Origin: Actinoplanes sp. TBRC 11911
Lineage (GTDB): Bacteria; Actinomycetota; Actinomycetes; Mycobacteriales; Micromonosporaceae
NCBI RefSeq assembly: GCF_012933445.1
Contig: NZ_JABBNC010000012.1
Span: forward strand, 163,658-227,657
Reading direction: 5' to 3'
DNA length: 64,000 nt
Shown here piece by piece: positions 49,735 through 55,634 of the stretch; position 1 is the stretch's first letter; every line of letters starts with the position of its first letter. Position numbers and translations under genes: made by a program. The notes beneath the pieces are model-generated. The model worked only from the letters and a program-made list of their open reading frames with translations, searched no databases and was not told the DNA's origin.

Positions 49735-49971
49735 ATGGGCGAACGTCGATCTCATGTCGCCTCGGCGTCCACTGTGGATGTCAGCGCCGACCCGCCCTCG
49801 ATCCACTACGACGACGAGGAACTCCCGGCCCGCGCATTGACCGGTCGCGTCGCCCTCCAGAACGCCCGCAAGACCGACCCGATCCCACTGCACCGAGGCG
49901 CGGCCAAGGCCCTGGACGACCTCGGGGCGCCGAGGTTGACAGTCCCGCGCACTTTCCGAACCACTCCATAA
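49735..49971 (+). CDS. Small orphan protein whose C-terminus is duplicated past the tRNA array
   Basis: 78 residues. I recognise no family. TACTGT seven bases before the ATG is a good leaderless promoter. The C-terminal half contains TDPIPLHRGAAKALDDLGAP, which recurs in frame as TDPIPQHRGAAKALDDWGAP at 50956 and following. Conservation of the reading frame between the copies argues the frame is truly translated. Confidence 0.55.
   Translation: MGERRSHVASASTVDVSADPPSIHYDDEELPARALTGRVALQNARKTDPIPLHRGAAKALDDLGAPRLTVPRTFRTTP
49861..49945 (+). repeat. Direct repeat flanking the tRNA array, left copy
   Basis: About 85 bp sharing CACCGAGGCGCGGCCAAGGC and ACCGACCCGATCCC with the right copy at 50956-51040, same orientation. 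The two bracket 1 kb holding the promoter, the tRNA array and a structured element. Confidence 0.7.
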
Positions 49972-50003
49972 TCGAATTCGGAGCGAACGCCGCGATAAAA
50001 GGA

Positions 50004-50032
50004 TTGTCATCGGGGCGGGTGGCCGCTAATGT
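50004..50032 (+). promoter_or_regulatory. Promoter upstream of the tRNA array
   Basis: TTGTCA (50004-50009) and TAATGT (50027-50032) are separated by exactly 17 bases. This is the best sigma-70-type promoter in the region and would start transcription near 50040, heading through a possible small frame into the tRNAs. Confidence 0.55.
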
Positions 50033-50072
50033 TTGACGCGTCCGCAGGGAGAGCGCGCGAAAGGGGATCGAG

Positions 50073-50192
50073 ATGATGTGGCAGGCCGCCGGTCTGGTCG
50101 ACCTCGCCGCACGTGCTGCGACGATCGATGGCCCCGCCATGCGACGAGCGATGCAGTGGCGTTCCCCGGGAGTGAGCTGGCGAAACGGCTGA
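50073..50192 (+). CDS. Possible 39-residue leader peptide before the tRNA array
   Basis: A short frame beginning MMWQAAGLVDLAARAATI and ending SPGVSWRNG, with AAGGGG seven bases before the ATG and a good promoter 40 bp upstream. It resembles nothing I know. It could equally be untranslated leader RNA of the tRNA transcript. Confidence 0.35.
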   Translation: MMWQAAGLVDLAARAATIDGPAMRRAMQWRSPGVSWRNG

Positions 50193-50283
50193 TGCCGTAA
50201 CGGTTTCCGCCGCCGCCCTCCCGCTCGGGGATGGGCGGCTTCTTCGTCTTCCGGCCGTTTCGTGCGAGCGCCGGGAGAGGCTC

Positions 50284-50357
50284 ACGGGCGTAGCTCAATT
50301 GGCAGAGCAACGGCCTCCAAAACCGTGTGTTGCGGGTTCGATTCCTGCCGCCCGTGC
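50284..50357 (+). tRNA. tRNA-Trp (CCA), atypical
   Basis: Acceptor ACGGGCG/CGCCCGT pairs fully; the anticodon loop CTCCAAA gives CCA. The T arm GCGGG/CCTGC holds an eight-base loop TTCGGATT, one longer than normal, and the anticodon stem has one mismatch (C-A). No CCA end is encoded. These flaws suggest an accessory or decaying copy, not the housekeeping gene. Confidence 0.75.
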
Positions 50358-50394
50358 GTATTCGAAAGCGTATTCCTGATTGCAGTAAATAGTG

Positions 50395-50491
50395 GACGAG
50401 AGGCGGCGGCATCGCGGGCCGGCTCATGAGGGCTCGCCGGCCGGGATTACTTGCGCTACCCGGCCAACGCGGCAGCCGTCGCCTCTCGTCC
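50395..50491 (+). other. 97-nt structured element between two tRNAs
   Basis: GGACGAGAGGCGGCGGC (50395-50411) pairs with 50475-50491 at 16 of 17 positions, closing an element with an inner hairpin GGCCGGC/GCCGGCC (50418-50424, 50437-50443). The outer stem starts like a tRNA acceptor (GGACGAG/CTCGTCC), but no T loop or anticodon arm can be placed. It may be a small RNA or tRNA-like relic. Confidence 0.5.
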
Positions 50492-50502
50492 GGAACACCA
50501 GA

Positions 50503-50575
50503 GGGCTCGTAGCTCATTGGGTAGAGCACCCGTCTTGCAAACGGGAGGCGGCCGGTTCGAACCCGGCCGGGTCCA
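50503..50575 (+). tRNA. tRNA-Ala (TGC)
   Basis: All arms close: acceptor GGGCTCG/CGGGTCC, anticodon stem CCCGT/ACGGG with loop CTTGCAA, and T arm GCCGG-TTCGAAC-CCGGC. The G3-T70 wobble pair, the main alanine identity signal, is present. Length 73 nt, no encoded CCA. Confidence 0.92.
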
Positions 50576-50607
50576 CGGCGCGCCCACGGCGCGCCAGCCG
50601 CGCCGAC

Positions 50608-50680
50608 GTCGTCGTAGCTCAGCGGAAGAGCGCCGCCCTCATAAGGCGGAGGCCGGATGGTTCGACACCACCCGACGACA
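50608..50680 (+). tRNA. tRNA with CAT anticodon (elongator Met or Ile2)
   Basis: Acceptor GTCGTCG/CGACGAC and anticodon stem CCGCC/GGCGG are perfect; the loop CTCATAA gives CAT. The T stem GATGG/CCACC has one A-C mismatch and the variable loop is six bases. CAT could decode AUG, or AUA if modified to lysidine. It ends one base before the next tRNA. Confidence 0.82.
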
Positions 50681-50681
50681 C

Positions 50682-50755
50682 GCCCCTGTGGCACAGCAGG
50701 AAAGCGCACCGGATTGCGAATCCGGAGGTCGGGAGTTCAAGTCTCCCCGGGGGCA
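50682..50755 (+). tRNA. tRNA-Arg (GCG), unusual anticodon
   Basis: Acceptor GCCCCTG/CGGGGGC, anticodon stem CCGGA/TCCGG with loop TTGCGAA, and T arm GGGAG-TTCAAGT-CTCCC all close; the D stem GCAC/GCGC has one mismatch. GCG reads CGC directly. Bacteria normally read CGN with ACG (inosine), so a GCG arginine tRNA is odd and typical of mobile tRNA sets. Confidence 0.82.
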
Positions 50756-50757
50756 CT

Positions 50758-50832
50758 AGCAGGGCAGAGCAGTTCGGAGTGCTCGCGGGCCTCATAAGCC
50801 CGAGATCGCGGGTTCAAATCCCGCCCCTGCCA
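50758..50832 (+). tRNA. Initiator-like tRNA with CAT anticodon
   Basis: The anticodon stem CGGGC/GCCCG with loop CTCATAA has the run of three G-C pairs that marks initiators; the D arm GAGCAGTTCGGAGTGCTC and T loop TTCAAAT also resemble bacterial fMet tRNAs. The first acceptor pair is an A-C mismatch, while initiators normally have C-A. The other six pairs (GCAGGG/CCCTGC) hold. It starts two bases after the Arg tRNA. Confidence 0.8.
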
Positions 50833-50850
50833 CGAAAGCACGGAACGGGA

Positions 50851-50871
50851 CGGCCGCCACCGACGCGGCCG
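50851..50871 (+). terminator. Stem-loop after the tRNA array
   Basis: CGGCCGC (50851-50857) pairs with GCGGCCG (50865-50871) over seven bases, 18 bp after the last tRNA. There is no U tract; assignment rests on position. Confidence 0.4.
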
Positions 50872-50946
50872 CCCCCTGGGCCGTCAATGGAAAGCCAGGC
50901 GCGCGCAGCGGTCCCGGACGCCGGACCCTAGCAGCAACCGTCCGGC

Positions 50947-51057
50947 GTGCACGCGAACGCCCACCCGACCGACCCGATCCCGCAGCACCGAGGCGCGGCC
51001 AAGGCCCTGGATGATTGGGGGGCGCCGAAGTTGCGCACTAACGACGTCGCGGTGTGA
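50947..51057 (+). pseudogene. Truncated second copy of the small orphan gene
   Basis: An open frame of 36 codons contains TDPIPQHRGAAKALDDWGAP, matching the C-terminal half of the protein at 49735-49971. The N-terminal half is absent: an in-frame TAG lies at 50929. The copy overlaps the end of the opposing HEPN-like gene by 20 bp. The DNA similarity covers 50956-51040. Confidence 0.55.
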
Positions 51058-51439
51058 ACACCGGCATTTGCGGTACGACCTGGGCGGCGGCGTCGACGAT
51101 CCGCTCTGCGGCGGGCAAGTCTCTCTCGACATCGTCGGGGTGCACTGCGCCTTCGGAGGCTTGATAGTCGCCCGCGCCGCGGACACGGCGCAGACGTCGG
51201 TAGGGACGCAGGATCGGCCCGGCGGGTGGCAGCACAGCGGTCAGTGCCTTTCGCGCTGCGGCGTAGAGCGCATCGTAGGCGATTTCCGGGTCGACCTCGG
51301 CCAGGTTGCGCGCGGTCTGGAGGTGGAGCCGGGCTTTGTCGATCAGGTAGGCCGCCTCGTCGGGATTGGCGGGTACCTGCTCAAGGTAGCCCTTGTCGAT
51401 GAGGCTCTGAATCTCGTCGGCACCTTTCTGCCAGCTCAA
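51038..51439 (-). CDS. HEPN-like helical protein paired with a nucleotidyltransferase
   Basis: 133 residues, all-helical in the first half (EAAYLIDKARLHLQTARNLA, AYDALYAAARKALTAVLPPA), the pattern of HEPN partners of minimal nucleotidyltransferases. I see no clear Rx4-6H RNase motif. The start is a TTG that overlaps the upstream stop by four bases (TTGA), with GGAG nearby. In MNT/HEPN systems the nucleotidyltransferase modifies the HEPN toxin; here the role is inferred from pairing. Confidence 0.7.
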   Translation of the reverse strand: MSWQKGADEIQSLIDKGYLEQVPANPDEAAYLIDKARLHLQTARNLAEVDPEIAYDALYAAARKALTAVLPPAGPILRPYRRLRRVRGAGDYQASEGAVHPDDVERDLPAAERIVDAAAQVVPQMPVFTPRRR

Positions 51440-52065
51440 GGTGTGTCACTCCGGGTCTCGGTCGGCTGCGCCTCGGGCGTTTCCACGGGTGGGGCGATCA
51501 GGGTGACCAATGGGCGCTGCCTCACTTCGGTAAGGAATGGACCGTCGCTTGCCTGCCATCGTGCCGTGCTGGAGAACTGAGGGTTAACCTCGCGTTCGAG
51601 GCGGTCCTGTGCGCGCTCGGCGGCGTCGTAGGCCTCGTCGCGGTCGACGTTGCCGACGATGAGGACGTCGATGTCGCCCGGTTCCGGGCCTTCCTGGCCG
51701 TTGTACCGAGCTGCCCAGGAGCCGTAGATCAGGAGTCCTTCGAGGCCGCTCAAGTCGCTGAACTCCTGCGTGATGACTTCCCGTGGACCGAACGCGACCA
51801 GCACCAGATCGCGCAGCGGCCGGTACGCGGGGCTTGCGCTGTTGGGGCTCAGCATCCTCGAGCGTCCGATGCGACGCTCTGTCAGTAGACCGGCTTTGAG
51901 GAGGCGTTCCACTTCACGGTGGACTGTGGCGTAGGGGGCGTTCAACCTCGAAGCCAGGTCGGACACCGAGTGCCGGCCGGGGGAAAGCATGACCGAGGTC
52001 AGGATCTCCGCTTGGACCTGGCTGCGGAAGATGGCCATGAGAGGCGGGGCGGTAGCTTTGGCCAT
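51436..52065 (-). CDS. HTH-nucleotidyltransferase fusion (MNT-type)
   Basis: 209 residues from the ATG at 52065, which has GGGGGAG six bases upstream. Residues 15-75 form an ArsR-like winged helix (HSVSDLASRLNAPYATVHRE). Residues 110-140 hold the Pol-beta nucleotidyltransferase signature: GLLIYGSWAARYNG and then GDIDVLIVG, with D131 and D133 as metal ligands. It thus combines the DNA-binding and antitoxin/modifier parts of an MNT/HEPN module and probably represses its own operon through the AT-rich repeats upstream. Confidence 0.82.
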   Translation of the reverse strand: MAKATAPPLMAIFRSQVQAEILTSVMLSPGRHSVSDLASRLNAPYATVHREVERLLKAGLLTERRIGRSRMLSPNSASPAYRPLRDLVLVAFGPREVITQEFSDLSGLEGLLIYGSWAARYNGQEGPEPGDIDVLIVGNVDRDEAYDAAERAQDRLEREVNPQFSSTARWQASDGPFLTEVRQRPLVTLIAPPVETPEAQPTETRSDTP

Positions 52066-52089
52066 CTCTGCTCCCCCCACGCGCGCAGG

Positions 52090-52131
52090 TTATCCAATAT
52101 CTTGATGATGATATCAGCTTATCGGATATAA
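52090..52131. promoter_or_regulatory. AT-rich palindromic operator of the HTH-nucleotidyltransferase operon
   Basis: TATCC (52091-52095) mirrors GGATA (52124-52128), and inside ATATC (52097-52101) mirrors GATAT (52110-52114); GATATC at 52110-52115 is itself a palindrome. The stretch is far richer in A+T than its surroundings and lies just upstream of the HTH-nucleotidyltransferase gene. Confidence 0.5.
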
Positions 52132-52144
52132 AGGGGTAGTCGTA

Positions 52145-53734
52145 TCAGGAGTCGGACTTGAGGAGGCCGACCGCCTGTTCGCGCATCTCTACCTTGCGGA
52201 CCTTGCCGGTCACCGTCATCGGGAAGCCGTCGACCAGGTGGACGTAGCGCGGGATCTTGTAGTGGCTCAGGCGGCCCCTGCAGAACTCGCGGATGGCCTC
52301 GGCGGTCAGCGGGGCGACGCCCGGGCGCAGGACGATCCAGGCCATCAGCTCCTCGCCGTACCTGTCGTCGGGGACGCCGATCACCTGGACGTCGGCGATG
52401 TCCGGGTGCGTGTAGAGGAACTCCTCGACCTCGCGGGGGTAGATGTTCTCGCCGCCCCGGATGACCAGGTCCTTGATGCGGCCGACGATGTTCACGTAGC
52501 CGTCCGGATCCATCGTGGCCAGGTCGCCGGTGTGCATCCAGCGGGCCGCGTCGATCGCCTCGGAGGTCGCGGCGGGCTGGTCCCAGTAGCCGAGCATGAC
52601 CGAATAGCCGCGGGTGCAGAGTTCGCCGGCCTCGCCTCGGGGCGCCGGTCGGCCGGTCGCGGGGTCGATGACCTTGGACTCCAGGTGCGGCATCACGCGG
52701 CCGACTGTCTCGGTGCGGCGGCTCAGGGTGTCGTCGGGGCGGGTCATCGTGGAGACCGGGGACGTCTCGGTCATGCCGTAGCAGATGGCCACCTCGGTCA
52801 TGTTCATCTCGGCGACGACCCGTTTCATCACCTCGACGGGGCAGGGCGAGCCGGCCATGATGCCGGTGCGCAAGGAGGACAGGTCGTACGTGCTGAAGTC
52901 CGGCAGGCCCAGTTCGGCGATGAACATGGTGGGTACGCCGTACAGGGAAGTGATCCTCTCGGCCTGGACCGCGGCGAGCGTGGCGGCGGGGTCGAAGCCG
53001 CGGGACGGCAGCACGATGCAGGCGCCGTGCGAGGTGGCGCCGAGATTGCCCATCACCATGCCGAAGCAGTGGTAGAGCGGCACCGGCAGGCACACCCGGT
53101 CCTCGGCGGTGTAGCCGATGAGTTCGCCGACGAAGTAGCCGTTGTTCAGGATGTTGTGGTGCGAGAGGGTGGCGCCCTTGGGGAAGCCGGTGGTCCCGGA
53201 CGTGTACTGGATGTTGATCGGGTCGTCAAACGCCAATGTCGCCGCACGTGCCGAAATTTCGGTCATGTCGCCGGAGACGAATAAATCGGAAAAGGAGTCG
53301 AGGTATACGACCTTCTCGAAGCCGATCGACGACACCATCGCCCGGTAGTCGGACGTCTTGAACGACACGGCGCTGATCAGCAACGACAAACCGGACTGGC
53401 GCACCACATAGTCGAGCTCATGCGTCCGGTACGCCGGATTGATGTTGACCAGGATGGCGCCGATCTTGGCGGTCGCGTACTGGGTCAGCACCCACTCCGC
53501 GCAGTTCGGGGCCCAGATGCCGACCCGGTCGCCCTTCGCGATGCCGCGGGCCAGCAACCCGCGCGCCAGCCGGTTCACGTCTTCGTCGAATGACGCGTAG
53601 GTCCATCGCCGGCCGGCCGCCACGTCGACCAGGGCCTCCCGGTCGCCGAAGCGAGCCACCGCGCGGTCCAGGTTCGCCCCGATGGTCTCGCCGAGAAGGG
53701 GCTGGTCAGACGTGCCCGACGCGTAGGACAACAT
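52145..53734 (-). CDS. Fatty-acyl-CoA synthetase (FadD-like AMP-binding protein)
   Basis: 529 residues. ANL-superfamily motifs: INIQYTSGTTGFPKGATLSH (A3), ICYGMTETSPVS (A5), WMHTGDLATMDPDGYVNIVG and RIKDLVIRGGENIYPREVEE (A7-A8), and the catalytic Lys in FPMTVTGKVRKVEMRE (A10). It activates fatty or other carboxylic acids to acyl-CoA. CATAGT six bases before the ATG suggests leaderless transcription. It is divergent from a LuxR-type regulator with a 61-bp gap, a possible control gene. Confidence 0.9.
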   Translation of the reverse strand: MLSYASGTSDQPLLGETIGANLDRAVARFGDREALVDVAAGRRWTYASFDEDVNRLARGLLARGIAKGDRVGIWAPNCAEWVLTQYATAKIGAILVNINPAYRTHELDYVVRQSGLSLLISAVSFKTSDYRAMVSSIGFEKVVYLDSFSDLFVSGDMTEISARAATLAFDDPINIQYTSGTTGFPKGATLSHHNILNNGYFVGELIGYTAEDRVCLPVPLYHCFGMVMGNLGATSHGACIVLPSRGFDPAATLAAVQAERITSLYGVPTMFIAELGLPDFSTYDLSSLRTGIMAGSPCPVEVMKRVVAEMNMTEVAICYGMTETSPVSTMTRPDDTLSRRTETVGRVMPHLESKVIDPATGRPAPRGEAGELCTRGYSVMLGYWDQPAATSEAIDAARWMHTGDLATMDPDGYVNIVGRIKDLVIRGGENIYPREVEEFLYTHPDIADVQVIGVPDDRYGEELMAWIVLRPGVAPLTAEAIREFCRGRLSHYKIPRYVHLVDGFPMTVTGKVRKVEMREQAVGLLKSDS

Positions 53735-53795
53735 TTCCGCACTATGAACCCGTCCGGCCCGGCACACCACCCCCGTTCGGGGGCATGCTGTGAGC

Positions 53796-54617
53796 ATGCC
53801 GGAATCGTTGGACCTCTCCGTCGCGCTCGGGCGCGTCCGCCGGATCACCGGGCTGCCGGTCGCCTTCGGGGGCCGGGTCGGGGGCAACGGCCGGCACCTA
53901 CGGCTCACCGACTTCGCCGGGACGGCCACGCTCGCGCTGCACGGGCTCGTGGTCAGCGCCGGCAACGGGCTCGGCGGCAGCGTCGTGGCCACCGCCATGC
54001 CGAACAAGGTCGAGGATTACCCGGCCGACCCGCGGATCAGCCACGAGTATGACGCTCCGGTCTGCGCCGAGGGCCTGCGGGCGATCGCCGCCGTTCCGGT
54101 GACCGCGGACAGTAACGTGCTCGGCGTCCTCTACGCGGGCACGCGCGAGCCGCTCGCCGTGGGCGTTCGGGCGGTGGATGCCATGCGGCACGTGGCGCAG
54201 ACGGTCGGCAACGAGATCGCGGTGCGGCGTCAGGTCGAGTGGCGGGTCGCCGAGATCGAGGCGGCCGCGGCGTCCAGGCGTACGCAGGCAAGGGAATGGG
54301 AAGAGGTGCGCCTGGCCCACGCCGACCTGCGCACGCTCGCCGCCGAGACCACCGACCCGGTGCTGCGGGAGCGGCTGCAGCGGATCGCCGACCGGCTGAC
54401 CGGTGGCGAGACGCCGGGCACGAACCCGCTGTCGCCGCGCGAACGGGACGTGCTGGCCATGGTGGCGGTCGGCTGCGGCAACGCCGAGGCGGCCCGGCGG
54501 CTGGGCCTGCTGCCGGAGACGGTGAAGAGCTACCTGCGCAGCGCGATGCGCAAGCTGGGCACGCACGGACGCATCGAGACCGTGGTCACCGCGCGCCGTC
54601 TAGGCTTCCTGCCGTGA
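53796..54617 (+). CDS. GAF-domain LuxR-type regulator
   Basis: 273 residues (a GTG at 53790 would add two). The N-terminal 150 residues resemble a GAF domain (LRAIAAVPVTADSNVLGVLY, AMRHVAQTVGNEIAVRRQVE), followed by a helical linker and a LuxR/NarL HTH: LSPRERDVLAMVAVGCGNAE and LGLLPETVKSYLRSAMRKLG. Such proteins regulate nearby catabolic genes in actinobacteria. Likely targets are the divergent acyl-CoA synthetase and the coupled alcohol dehydrogenase: its TGA overlaps the next GTG. Confidence 0.85.
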   Translation: MPESLDLSVALGRVRRITGLPVAFGGRVGGNGRHLRLTDFAGTATLALHGLVVSAGNGLGGSVVATAMPNKVEDYPADPRISHEYDAPVCAEGLRAIAAVPVTADSNVLGVLYAGTREPLAVGVRAVDAMRHVAQTVGNEIAVRRQVEWRVAEIEAAAASRRTQAREWEEVRLAHADLRTLAAETTDPVLRERLQRIADRLTGGETPGTNPLSPRERDVLAMVAVGCGNAEAARRLGLLPETVKSYLRSAMRKLGTHGRIETVVTARRLGFLP

Positions 54618-55630
54618 ACATGCTTCGGGTGATCGTCTCGGCGGACGGTGTCGCGGTCCGGGATGCGGAGGTGCCCCGGCCCGGCGCCGGCGAGGTGCAG
54701 GTCCGCACGGTGGTGGCCGGTGTCTGCGGCTCGGACGCGCACGCCTTACAGGGGCGGCATCCGTTCATCACGCTGCCCTACGCGCCCGGTCACGAGGTCG
54801 CCGGCGTGGTCACCGAGATCGGCGCCGGCGTCACCAACGTGGCGGTCGGCGACCGGGTCACCATGGAACCGTTCCTGCCGTGCTGGGAGTGCAAGCAGTG
54901 CCTCGCCGGGCGGCAGAACGTGTGCGAGCGGCTGGGTTTCTTCGGCTGCGGGCACGATCAGGGCGCGATGGCCGAGTTCTTCACCGTCGACCAGCGGCGG
55001 CTGCACGGCATCCCGGATCAGCTGGACTGGACGCAGGCCGCGTTCATCGAGCCGCTGTCCACGCCGGTGCACGCGATCCGGCTGGCCGGCGGGGTGGCGG
55101 GCAAGACGGTGGCGATCCTCGGGGCGGGCACGATCGGGCTGCTCACGCTGCGGGCCGCTCGGGCGTACGGGGCGAAACGGGTTGTGATGACCGCGCGCTC
55201 GGAGCTGAATCGGGCCCGGGCGCTCAAGTTCGGGCCGGACGCGGTGGTCGACGCGAACGCGGAGGATGCCGTTCTCCTCGAGGCGCTCGGCGAGAGCGCG
55301 GACGTGGTGTTCGACTGCGTGGCCGAGCAGAGCACGATGGATCAGGCGCTGGCGCTGGCCAACAAGGCCGGGACGGTGGTCGTGGTGGGGGTGCCGCCGG
55401 AGCCGGTGACCGTGCCGCTGCCGATGATCCAGGACAGCCAGCTCAGCATCCGGGGCAGCGCCACCTATCTGCCGGAGGACTTCGCCGACGCGATGCGGCT
55501 GCTCACCGACGGATCGGTGGTGGTCGACGAGATGGTCACCTCGCTGCGTCCGCTGGCCGAGGCCGCCGGCGCGTTCGACGACGCGTGCTCGGGAGCACAC
55601 ATCAAAGTTCTTCTGGATCTGCGTCAATAG
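54614..55630 (+). CDS. Zinc-dependent alcohol dehydrogenase
   Basis: 338 residues. Catalytic zinc ligands are in VVAGVCGSDAHA and YAPGHEVAGVV; the structural-zinc lobe has the cysteines of PCWECKQCLAGRQNVCERLG. The Rossmann loop is VAILGAGTIGLLTLRAARAY. It belongs with sorbitol/threonine-type MDR dehydrogenases; the substrate is unknown. The GTG start overlaps the regulator's stop (GTGA), and TAGGCT stands seven bases before it, so it may also be made from its own leaderless promoter. Confidence 0.9.
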   Translation: MNMLRVIVSADGVAVRDAEVPRPGAGEVQVRTVVAGVCGSDAHALQGRHPFITLPYAPGHEVAGVVTEIGAGVTNVAVGDRVTMEPFLPCWECKQCLAGRQNVCERLGFFGCGHDQGAMAEFFTVDQRRLHGIPDQLDWTQAAFIEPLSTPVHAIRLAGGVAGKTVAILGAGTIGLLTLRAARAYGAKRVVMTARSELNRARALKFGPDAVVDANAEDAVLLEALGESADVVFDCVAEQSTMDQALALANKAGTVVVVGVPPEPVTVPLPMIQDSQLSIRGSATYLPEDFADAMRLLTDGSVVVDEMVTSLRPLAEAAGAFDDACSGAHIKVLLDLRQ

Positions 55631-55634
55631 GATC

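Noticed and set aside
49639..50010. Minus-strand frame opposite the small orphan gene
   Set aside because: The plus-strand frame has a well-placed -10 box and its frame is preserved in the second copy; the minus frame has neither.
50395..50491. Selenocysteine or long-variable-arm tRNA
   Set aside because: The outer stem looks like an acceptor, but no T loop (TTCNANN), D arm or anticodon arm can be placed.
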